Source: Acidobacteriota bacterium (GTDB taxonomy: Bacteria > Actinomycetota > Acidimicrobiia > Acidimicrobiales > SHLQ01). From it: a stretch of DNA of 11,847 nucleotides. The notes under the pieces were generated by a model. That model searched no databases and was not told where the DNA came from. It was given only the letters and a program-made list of their open reading frames with translations. Of this stretch, positions 1 through 5,595 are shown piece by piece. The translations under genes and the position numbers were made by a program. The stretch's first letter is position 1, and each line of letters opens with the position of its first letter. The stretch spans positions 1-11,847 of the forward strand of contig JADFOM010000050.1 of assembly GCA_022562835.1 (NCBI GenBank). The letters are read 5' to 3'.

Positions 1-606
1 CGAGTTCGCCAGCGCCTGGCTCATCTCCTTGAGTAGCCGCGCCGCATCCTCTCGCAGCGCATCCCCGGCCTCGAACTCCTCCGCTGCCAGCGCCGCCCCT
101 ATCTGTGCGCCCGCCAGCAGGAGCAGCCAGCCGGCGATGAGTTCCGCCCATCCCAAGTGGAAGAGATTCTCGGCGAAGGCGAGCGCCAGCTTCTGCTGGC
201 TCGAGTCCGGTGCGGTCTGAAGAACGGTGCTGCCGAAGTGTGGCATCGCCAGGTCGGTGAGGAGGCGGTAGGCGCTCCCTAGGTGTTCGTCCTCGGCTAG
301 CACGGAGCCGGCCTGATAGCGGCCCAGCTCGATGTGCGAGGCTGCGTGCTCGCGGTCCTTCCCCAGCGCCGAGGCTAGCCACTGGTGGTATTCGGCGAAG
401 CCCTCAGCCAGCAGGGAGCGTTGGGCGGCTATGCAGTCGCAGGCGGCGCGCAGCAGCGGTGGACACGCGGGGTAGGAGGCTCGGCTCAGCAGCATGCAGG
501 TGTCCGACAGGTAGGCGAACGTGCGCGACCAGAAGCCGAGCAGCGCCGCCATCTCCGGGCTCCGCTTCTTCGCCGAGGCTGCCACAACGGCAAGCTGGAG
601 GTTCAT
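1..606 (-). CDS. Unrecognised helix-rich protein, incomplete at both ends
   Basis: An uninterrupted minus-strand frame runs from at least base 660 down to base 1 with no stop, so the C-terminus lies outside the window. The first ATG in frame is at 606-604. Protein-like sequence (RFLLAPDLSLFERA) continues upstream of it to about 648, so this ATG is probably internal and the true N-terminus is missing. The product reads as amphipathic helices: an early AAxxAKKRSPEM stretch, then LLRAACDCIAAQRSLL, EYHQWLASALGK, and a hydrophobic segment (GWAELIAGWLLLLAGAQIG) near codons 150-170, followed by an Ala/Glu-rich helix. I recognise no catalytic motif and assign no function. G+C over 1-600 is about 68% by hand count against about 60% in infB, and CTA and ATA codons appear. 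Composition and head-to-head placement against a truncated infB suggest DNA from a different genomic location or organism. The coding call is fairly secure; identity is unknown. Confidence 0.6.
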   Translation of the reverse strand, partial: MNLQLAVVAASAKKRSPEMAALLGFWSRTFAYLSDTCMLLSRASYPACPPLLRAACDCIAAQRSLLAEGFAEYHQWLASALGKDREHAASHIELGRYQAGSVLAEDEHLGSAYRLLTDLAMPHFGSTVLQTAPDSSQQKLALAFAENLFHLGWAELIAGWLLLLAGAQIGAALAAEEFEAGDALREDAARLLKEMSQALANS

Positions 607-660
607 CGCTCGCTCGAACAGCGATAGGTCGGGTGCGAGGAGGAACCGGGTCTGGCGGTG
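607..660. other. Probable chimeric or rearrangement junction
   Basis: To the left, the minus-strand frame encodes a coherent protein up to about base 648. To the right, the plus strand encodes recognisable IF2 sequence from about base 636 onward (a Gly/Arg/Pro-rich linker followed by a basic run). The plus-strand infB frame stays open leftward to 459, but its translation there is Arg/Ser/Pro-rich noise antisense to the minus-strand gene. Both genes therefore appear to lose their natural 5' ends at the same point, which is what a join inside two coding sequences would produce. The exact breakpoint cannot be fixed by reading; it falls within roughly 610-660, in a G-rich tract. Confidence 0.55.
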
Positions 661-2588
661 GGCGTCCCGGTGGTGGCCCCGGTGGTCGACGTCCGCCTCG
701 TCGCAAGAGTCGACGACGTCGCAGTCGTGAAGAACTCCAACCGATGGACGTGCCGGCCTACACGCCAGAAGATACCGAGGTTCCAGGCGGCGAGATCGTC
801 GTCGAGCGCGCATCGTCGCCTCTCGAGATCGGTCCGAAGCTAAACAGGACGGCCGCCGACGTGGTTCGGTTTCTGATGCAGCAGGGTGAGATGGTCACCG
901 CAACCCAATCGCTGACCGACGACATGATCGAGTTGTTCGCAGCCGAGGTTGGTGCCCAGGTCCGGCTTGTCGATCCCGGCGAGGAACAAGAGGCTGAACT
1001 TCAAAAACTGCTCGGATTCGATGAATCCGAAGGCGAAGTTGTCGACCCGAGCGTCGAAGAGAGTTGGCCCCTACGCCCACCGGTCATCACGGTTATGGGT
1101 CACGTCGATCACGGCAAGACGAAACTGCTCGACCAGATTCGTTCCGCCAATGTCGTCGATGGTGAGGCTGGCGGGATAACGCAGCACATCGGCGCTTATC
1201 AGGCCAGCCACGCGGGACAGGTCATCACGTTCATCGACACACCCGGGCACGAGGCGTTCACAGCAATGCGTGCGCGGGGCGCGACTGCGACCGACATCGT
1301 CGTGCTCGTCGTCGCAGCCGACGATGGTGTGATGCCTCAGACGATCGAGGCGATCAACCATGCGCGTTCTGCCGATGTTCCGATCGTTGTTGCGGTGAAC
1401 AAGGTCGATCGAGACAACGCCGACCCTCAGCGTGTGTTGCAGCAGTTATCCGAACACGAGCTCATTCCTGAGTCGTGGGGTGGCGACGTTGTTACCGTCG
1501 AGCTCTCTGCGTTGCAGAACATTGGCGTCGACGATCTACTCGACAACCTCCTGATTGTTTCAGAGGTCGAGAACCTCAGAGCCGACCCCTCCGGCCGGGC
1601 CAAGGGTGTTGTGCTCGAGTCTCATCTCGACATCGGACGCGGTCCAGTGGCCACCGTGTTGGTCCAGTCCGGCACGCTCAATGTTGGTGACCCGATGGTG
1701 GCGGGCGCGGCCTGGGGTCGTGTGCGAGCATTGATCAACGAACACGGTGAGAAGCTCAACTCGGCAGGACCGTCGGCACCGGTTGAAGTCCTCGGCCTGA
1801 GTGACGTGTCTGAGGCGGGCGACGAATTTGTTATCGCTCCGTCCGAGAAGGTTGCATCGCGGGTCGCTGGTGCAAGGGAACATTGGAATCGCCAGTCGAA
1901 TCTCGGTCGCGATTCATCCGCAACCGCCAGCGGAGCGAAACTCGAAGACATCTTCGAGCAGATAAAGGCCGGCGAGACCACAACGCTGAATCTCATCTTG
2001 AAAGCCGACGTGAATGGTTCGTTGGAGGCGGTGACCGAGAGTCTGCGCAAACTCGAGCGAGACGACGTGAAGCTAGCGTTCGTACACCGCGGTGTCGGTG
2101 GCATCACCGAAAACGATATTCAGTTGGCGTCAGCGTCCAACGCAACGATTCTTGGGTTCAACGTGCGGCCGAACCGCAAGGCTCGCGAATTGTCGGAGGT
2201 CGAGCAGGTCGAGATCCGAACCTACGAGATCATCTACAAGCTGCTCGAAGATATTGAGTCTGCGATGCTCGGCATGCTCGCACCTGAGTTTGAAGAAGTG
2301 GTGACCGGTGAGGCCGAGGTTCGCGAGGTCTTCCGTGTTCCACGCATCGGAGCGGTCGCTGGTTGTCTCGTGCAGAGCGGCGTCATCACCCGTGGTTCCC
2401 GGGTCCGTTTCCTGCGAGAGGGCACGGTCATCTGGAATGGCGAGGTCACATCGCTCAAGCGTTTCAAAGATGATGCGCGCGAGGTTCAGGCCGGCTACGA
2501 ATGTGGTATCGGTCTCAGCGATTTCCAGGACCTCAAGGATGGCGACATCATCGAGACCTTCGAGGAGCGCGAAATCGAGCGTACGTGA
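633..2588 (+). CDS. infB: Translation initiation factor IF-2, 5'-truncated
   Basis: IF2 is the GTPase that places initiator fMet-tRNA on the 30S subunit and promotes subunit joining. From about 636 the product has the Gly/Arg/Pro linker and basic run typical of actinobacterial IF2, then an IF2_N-type helical domain (GPKLNRTAADVVRFLM, about 831-878). The G domain has all its signatures: GHVDHGKT at 1098-1121, the GITQHIGAYQ switch, DTPGHEAF and NKVD at 1398-1409. The beta-barrel domains, IF2 domain 3 (LILKADVNGSLEA) and a C-terminal fMet-tRNA-binding barrel follow, ending at TGA 2586-2588. The family's extreme N-terminal domain and long linker are absent. The frame is open back to 459, but 459 to about 630 is antisense noise. 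GTG 633 is used here as a nominal left limit, not as a proven start; ATG 744 is the next in-frame candidate and neither has a good Shine-Dalgarno sequence. The stop overlaps the ylxP start by 4 nt. Confidence 0.93.
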   Translation: MRGGTGSGGGRPGGGPGGRRPPRRKSRRRRSREELQPMDVPAYTPEDTEVPGGEIVVERASSPLEIGPKLNRTAADVVRFLMQQGEMVTATQSLTDDMIELFAAEVGAQVRLVDPGEEQEAELQKLLGFDESEGEVVDPSVEESWPLRPPVITVMGHVDHGKTKLLDQIRSANVVDGEAGGITQHIGAYQASHAGQVITFIDTPGHEAFTAMRARGATATDIVVLVVAADDGVMPQTIEAINHARSADVPIVVAVNKVDRDNADPQRVLQQLSEHELIPESWGGDVVTVELSALQNIGVDDLLDNLLIVSEVENLRADPSGRAKGVVLESHLDIGRGPVATVLVQSGTLNVGDPMVAGAAWGRVRALINEHGEKLNSAGPSAPVEVLGLSDVSEAGDEFVIAPSEKVASRVAGAREHWNRQSNLGRDSSATASGAKLEDIFEQIKAGETTTLNLILKADVNGSLEAVTESLRKLERDDVKLAFVHRGVGGITENDIQLASASNATILGFNVRPNRKARELSEVEQVEIRTYEIIYKLLEDIESAMLGMLAPEFEEVVTGEAEVREVFRVPRIGAVAGCLVQSGVITRGSRVRFLREGTVIWNGEVTSLKRFKDDAREVQAGYECGIGLSDFQDLKDGDIIETFEEREIERT

Positions 2589-2887
2589 GTGCGGCGCACG
2601 TGCTCCTCTTGGAGGTGACGCTTGCGATTCCTGCGGCAACTACGCTCAAGGATCGACGACGGGTGGTTCGATCGCTGATCGACCGGGCAGGGGCTGCGAA
2701 CAACGCGGCGATATCTCTGCTCGAGGCCGACGATGATCCGCGTAGGGCTAAGCTCGGCATCGTGGTGGTTGGCGGCTCCTCCTCGCAGGTGCGTGATCAA
2801 ATAGATGGGCTCGAACGGCTTTGCTGGTCGCGTCCTGAGATCGAGGTGCGCGAGACGGAGCGCACCTGGATGGAGGTCGATCGATGA
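2585..2887 (+). CDS. ylxP: DUF503 / YlxP-like protein
   Basis: A 100-residue protein of the DUF503 (YlxP) family, recognised from the N-terminal strand LLLEVTLAIPAATTLKDRRRVVRSLIDR, the central LGIVVVGG strand and the acidic end, and from its position between infB and rbfA, where this family usually sits. The start chosen is GTG 2585. It overlaps the infB TGA in a GTGA arrangement and gives the usual family length; the longer upstream frame (ATG 2501) lies wholly inside infB. The molecular role is not established. The genomic position has been taken to suggest a link to ribosome maturation or translation. It appears translationally coupled to infB and, through ATGA at its own end, to rbfA. 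Confidence 0.85.
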   Translation: MSAAHVLLLEVTLAIPAATTLKDRRRVVRSLIDRAGAANNAAISLLEADDDPRRAKLGIVVVGGSSSQVRDQIDGLERLCWSRPEIEVRETERTWMEVDR

Positions 2888-3261
2888 GTCGACACAAGCG
2901 ACACGATCGTGGAAAGCGGCTCAGCGAACTACTTCGTGAAATCATCGCGACGAGTCTCGAACGCATTGAGGATGAGCGAATCGCCTGGGTGAGCGTGACC
3001 GAGGTTCACACCGACGCCGAACTCGATACCGCAAAGGTCTACGTGACATCGCTCGAGCCCGAGTCGATGGCCGAGTCTCTTGAGGCTCTTTCCGATCACC
3101 GCAAGACGATCCAGGCAGAGATCGGCCGCCAAGCGCGCCTGCGTAGGGTGCCTCGCTTGGAATTTCACGAGGATGATGTGCTCGAATCGGCGTCGCGTGT
3201 CGAACAGATTTTGCGCGACTTGGCGCTTGACGAGAACCCATCGCTTGACGATGGGGCGTAG
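2884..3261 (+). CDS. rbfA: Ribosome-binding factor A
   Basis: RbfA is a small KH-fold protein that binds the 30S subunit during late 16S rRNA maturation, near helix 1 and the decoding-site neck, and supports growth in the cold. The 125-residue product has the family pattern: a basic N-terminus (SRHKRHDRGKRLSELLREIIA), an IxDERIxWVSVTEVxxxxxLxxAKVYV core, the IQAEIGRQARLRRVPRLEF strand-turn region and an acidic tail after the final helix. ATG 2884 overlaps the ylxP TGA by 4 nt (ATGA), which fixes the start and implies coupled translation. The 3' end overlaps truB by 11 nt. Length is normal for actinobacteria. Confidence 0.93.
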   Translation: MSRHKRHDRGKRLSELLREIIATSLERIEDERIAWVSVTEVHTDAELDTAKVYVTSLEPESMAESLEALSDHRKTIQAEIGRQARLRRVPRLEFHEDDVLESASRVEQILRDLALDENPSLDDGA

Positions 3262-4138
3262 AAGCCGAAACGACGCCGACGTTCACGGGCTAGCGGTTGT
3301 CGACAAGCCAGCCGGTATGACCAGCCACGATGTGGTTGCGTCGCTTCGGCGCACCCTCGGTACGCGCAGGGTTGGCCACTCCGGAACTCTTGATCCGGCA
3401 GCGACGGGCGTATTGCTGCTCGGCGTAGGCAAGGCGACGCGCCTGCTGCGGTTCACCGACCGATGTCCAAAGCGGTATGTAGCGACGATGAGACTTGGCG
3501 TCGAGACATCGACGCTCGATGCGCAAGGCGAGGTGACTGCGACCCATGACATGGCCGGGGTCACGTTCGAGGATGCTAAGGCAGCGGTGTCCACCTTTTG
3601 CGGGGTGATCGAACAGATCCCTCCGATGGTCAGCGCTCTAAAAGTCGATGGCCGTCGGCTGCACGAACTCGCCCGCGAGGGAATTGAGGTAGAGCGCGAG
3701 CCTCGCTCGGTCACGATTCACTCGCTGTCGGTGGCACCGGGGTCCACGCCGGATCGCCTCGATCTGGACGTGTTGTGCTCGTCGGGCACATACGTGAGAA
3801 CGCTGGCGGCCGATATCGGCGCCGCCCTTGGCGGGGGAGCACATGTAGAGACCTTGCGCCGACTCAGCATCGGCGACTTCACCGACGACATGGCGACTGG
3901 TCTCGACGATATCGAGCTTCGTCCGGTTGGTGATCTGGTCGCACATCTAGGCCATCTCGAGGTTGACCAGAACGACGCGGCGAGGGTCGGTCACGGACAG
4001 TTACTTGCTCCCGAGCGGTTCGCAACGCTCGGCGAAGGCCCGTTTGCGGTGATCGGGCCCACCGGCGAATTGCTCGCGGTGTACGAACGCTCCGCAGACC
4101 GCATCAAACCCGCTGTTGTCTTGCCCCCAACCTCCTGA
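3251..4138 (+). CDS. truB: tRNA pseudouridine(55) synthase TruB
   Basis: TruB converts U55 in the T-arm of tRNAs to pseudouridine and also acts as a tRNA folding chaperone. The 295-residue product has the family hallmarks: LAVVDKPAGMTSHDVV near residues 14-29; the catalytic motif GHSGTLDPAATGVL with catalytic Asp at residue 48; KRYVATMRLGVETSTLDAQGE; the IPPMVSALKVDGRRLHELAREG thumb region; and SSGTYVRTLAADIG in the core. The C-terminal part after about residue 220 is a PUA-like extension typical of actinobacterial TruB. ATG 3251 gives the normal N-terminus and overlaps the rbfA stop by 11 nt; the frame is open back to 3080, but that part is an rbfA shadow. This is the last gene of the infB operon before a 62-nt gap. 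Confidence 0.95.
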   Translation: MGRRSRNDADVHGLAVVDKPAGMTSHDVVASLRRTLGTRRVGHSGTLDPAATGVLLLGVGKATRLLRFTDRCPKRYVATMRLGVETSTLDAQGEVTATHDMAGVTFEDAKAAVSTFCGVIEQIPPMVSALKVDGRRLHELAREGIEVEREPRSVTIHSLSVAPGSTPDRLDLDVLCSSGTYVRTLAADIGAALGGGAHVETLRRLSIGDFTDDMATGLDDIELRPVGDLVAHLGHLEVDQNDAARVGHGQLLAPERFATLGEGPFAVIGPTGELLAVYERSADRIKPAVVLPPTS

Positions 4139-4167
4139 GGTCGCGGAGCCGCTCTCCTGATGTCGCG

Positions 4168-4194
4168 TTGGGCTGGCAGCTGGACCGTTAGTCT
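4168..4194 (+). promoter_or_regulatory. Candidate leaderless promoter for the TauE/SafE gene
   Basis: TAGTCT at 4189-4194 matches the actinobacterial -10 pattern TANNNT and ends 6 nt before GTG 4201, so transcription would start at or next to the start codon. TTGGGC at 4168-4173 is a possible -35 with a short 15-nt spacer. There is no Shine-Dalgarno sequence before the GTG. The TAG at 4189-4191 is also an in-frame stop for the downstream reading frame, which excludes longer upstream starts. Inferred from sequence only. Confidence 0.4.
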
Positions 4195-4200
4195 TTCCGG

Positions 4201-4932
4201 GTGGGCTGGCCAGAAGTGTTATTGATCCTTGGCGGCGTCACCGCAGGGATCATCAACGCGATGGCCGGTGGTGGGTCGCTCCTCACCGTCCCATTGCTGG
4301 TGCTCGCCGGTGTGCCAGGAGGCTCCGCCAACGGTTCGAACCGGGTCGGCGTCTTGTCCTCGACGATTACATCGGTCTGGAGCTTCCGGCGCGAAGGCGT
4401 ATCGGGGATACGCGCTTCGATTCCACTCATTGCTCCGGTCATAGTGGGTGCGATTGTCGGGGCGGTCGGCATCACCCAGCTGACCGACGAGACCTTCGAA
4501 CGGATCTTTGGGCTCTTGATGATCCCGCTGTTGTTGATGGTCTTTATTCGTCCGCCCAAAGCCCCAAGTGTGCAATGGTCGAGGCGCACGCTAGTCGTCG
4601 TCTTCTTTGGCGTCGGGCTCTACTCAGGTGCGATACAGGCGGGAGTCGGCCTGATCATCGTTGCCGTGCTCGAGCGGTCCGGGCTTGACTTGGTCAGAGC
4701 CAACTCGATCAAGGTCGTGTTGGTGTTCTGCACCACCCTCGTAGCGCTGCCTATATTCATTTTGAACGGTCAGGTCGACTGGAAGCCGGCGCTGATCTTG
4801 GCCGTGGGTACAGGGGTTGGAGGCGCGATTGGAGCTCGGATGGCGGTACGCGGTGGCGAGAGGCTGATTCGGCCCGTGCTGGTCATTGCCGTAGTAGCGC
4901 TCGCCGGGCGGATGCTCGGTCTTTACGGTTGA
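4201..4932 (+). CDS. TauE/SafE-family anion exporter/permease
   Basis: A 243-residue integral membrane protein of the TauE/SafE (DUF81) family, whose studied members move sulfite, sulfoacetate or other organosulfur anions across the inner membrane. About seven or eight hydrophobic helices are visible in the usual two-fold arrangement. The N-terminal half carries GGVTAGIINAMAGGGSLLTVP and PGGSANGSNRVGV; the C-terminal half carries the matching GLYSGAIQAGVGLIIVAVL and RANSIKVVLVF. GTG 4201 is the only sensible start, since an in-frame TAG lies 10 nt upstream and the first helix begins immediately. Substrate cannot be read from sequence, and no sulfur-metabolism gene is nearby to suggest one. 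The gene is probably transcribed alone between the infB and rpsO-pnp units. Confidence 0.88.
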   Translation: MGWPEVLLILGGVTAGIINAMAGGGSLLTVPLLVLAGVPGGSANGSNRVGVLSSTITSVWSFRREGVSGIRASIPLIAPVIVGAIVGAVGITQLTDETFERIFGLLMIPLLLMVFIRPPKAPSVQWSRRTLVVVFFGVGLYSGAIQAGVGLIIVAVLERSGLDLVRANSIKVVLVFCTTLVALPIFILNGQVDWKPALILAVGTGVGGAIGARMAVRGGERLIRPVLVIAVVALAGRMLGLYG

Positions 4933-4995
4933 GTATTCGCTCAAATTCCGCCGCCTCCTCGCGCCAAGCCGAGCGCTATTTGTGTCGTCGCCCAC

Positions 4996-5001
4996 TAGGC
5001 T
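4996..5001 (+). promoter_or_regulatory. Candidate -10 box for rpsO
   Basis: TAGGCT fits the actinobacterial -10 pattern TANNNT and lies 109 nt before the rpsO ATG. A start near 5008 would place all the rpsO leader hairpins inside the transcript. No good -35 hexamer sits at 16-18 nt upstream, so support is weak. Confidence 0.25.
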
Positions 5002-5015
5002 GCGTGTTGTCCCAA

Positions 5016-5084
5016 CGGACCGTCAAGGTCCGAGGATCCGCTCCCGGCATCGCGCAGCGTGCCATGGGGCCGGGCCCGATGCCC
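5016..5084 (+). promoter_or_regulatory. Structured rpsO 5' leader, candidate S15 autoregulatory RNA
   Basis: Three adjacent hairpins can be drawn between the TauE/SafE gene and the rpsO ribosome-binding site. Hairpin 1 is CGGACC 5016-5021 paired with GGTCCG 5027-5032 around a 5-nt loop. Hairpin 2 is GGCA 5046-5049 plus CGC 5051-5053 paired with GCG 5057-5059 plus TGCC 5060-5063; it can be extended by CCC 5043-5045 with GGG 5066-5068. Hairpin 3 is GGGC 5072-5075 with GCCC 5081-5084. The rpsO Shine-Dalgarno GAGGA (5096-5100) follows. S15 represses its own mRNA through structured leaders in several phyla, and this would be the expected place for one. The structures are seen; the regulation is inferred. 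Confidence 0.4.
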
Positions 5085-5110
5085 AGGCCGACGAAGAGGA
5101 AACAATACAT

Positions 5111-5392
5111 ATGGCCACGAATTTGCCGAACAAAGCAGACACGATTGCTCGCACCGTCGAGGCGTTCGATCTTGGATCGTCCGACACCGGTTCGCCGGAA
5201 GTGCAGATCGCGTTGCTGACCGATCGCGTCAATCACCTAACCGAACACTTGAAGGGCCACAAAAAGGACCATCACTCTCGGAGAGGCCTGTTGATGCTGG
5301 TAGGTCATCGCAGGCGACTGCTCGACTATGTCAAAGACAATGATGTCGAGCGGTACAGGGCGCTTATCGCCCACCTCGGACTGAGACGCTGA
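5111..5392 (+). CDS. rpsO: 30S ribosomal protein S15
   Basis: S15 is a primary 16S rRNA-binding protein that holds the three-way junction of helices 20-22 and nucleates the 30S platform. The 93-residue product shows the family signatures DTGSPEVQIALLTDRVNHLTEHLKGHKKDHHSRRGL and LVGHRRRLLDYVKDNDVERYRALIAHLGLRR, with length close to the usual 89. ATG 5111 follows GAGGA at 5096-5100 with a 10-nt spacer; the frame is open upstream to 4982, but that part does not resemble S15. It stands before pnp, the classic rpsO-pnp arrangement, separated by about 200 nt containing a strong hairpin. Confidence 0.97.
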   Translation: MATNLPNKADTIARTVEAFDLGSSDTGSPEVQIALLTDRVNHLTEHLKGHKKDHHSRRGLLMLVGHRRRLLDYVKDNDVERYRALIAHLGLRR

Positions 5393-5397
5393 CATAC

Positions 5398-5422
5398 CGG
5401 GCGGCCGACTATCGGCCGCTCG
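5398..5422 (+). terminator. Hairpin terminator/attenuator between rpsO and pnp
   Basis: An 11-bp stem begins 5 nt after the rpsO stop. The perfect core is GCGGCCGA 5401-5408 with TCGGCCGC 5412-5419 around loop CTA. It is extended by three more pairs (5398-5400 with 5420-5422), one of them G-U. Only TTT (5423-5425) follows, so the U tract is weak. It could terminate partially, or protect the rpsO mRNA 3' end while pnp is transcribed by read-through or from its own promoter. Confidence 0.6.
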
Positions 5423-5545
5423 TTTCGCGTTCGCTTCAGGCGAGAATTCCAAGGATCAGTTTTCAGTTGTATGTGCCTCGCCAGACGTGGGACATATAGA
5501 ACTGGGTACTGGACCGCTGGGTTCTCGCAATGTTGCGGACGTGCG

Positions 5546-5571
5546 ACCTACCGGCAGGTTGCCGGCAGGTT
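5546..5571 (+). repeat. Tandem 10-nt repeat and hairpin in the pnp leader
   Basis: CCGGCAGGTT occurs twice, at 5551-5560 and 5562-5571, 1 nt apart, starting 45 nt before the pnp ATG. The unit also folds: CCGGC 5551-5555 pairs perfectly with GCCGG 5561-5565 around AGGTT, and ACCT 5546-5549 can pair with either AGGT copy. A purine-rich AAAGG (5577-5581) follows, but it is 14 nt from the ATG, farther than a usual Shine-Dalgarno sequence. The rest of the 203-nt rpsO-pnp gap shows only a weak AT-rich TATAGA at 5495-5500 as a possible -10. Confidence 0.45.
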
Positions 5572-5595
5572 TCACGAAAGGTAACCAATAACAAC

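Noticed and set aside
459..632. Leftward extension of the infB frame to ATG 459
   Set aside because: The translation is Arg/Ser/Pro noise unlike IF2 and is antisense to a coherent minus-strand coding frame; recognisable IF2 sequence starts only near 636.
636..660. AGGAGG at 638-643 as a Shine-Dalgarno sequence
   Set aside because: The GTG downstream of it (658-660) is out of the infB frame, and the run is part of the G-rich linker codons.
1622..2107. 161-codon minus-strand open frame inside infB
   Set aside because: Antisense to IF2 barrel and domain 3 sequence that is clearly conserved; no family resemblance.
4139..4200. Rho-independent terminator after truB
   Set aside because: No stem of useful length followed by T residues could be found in the 62-nt gap.
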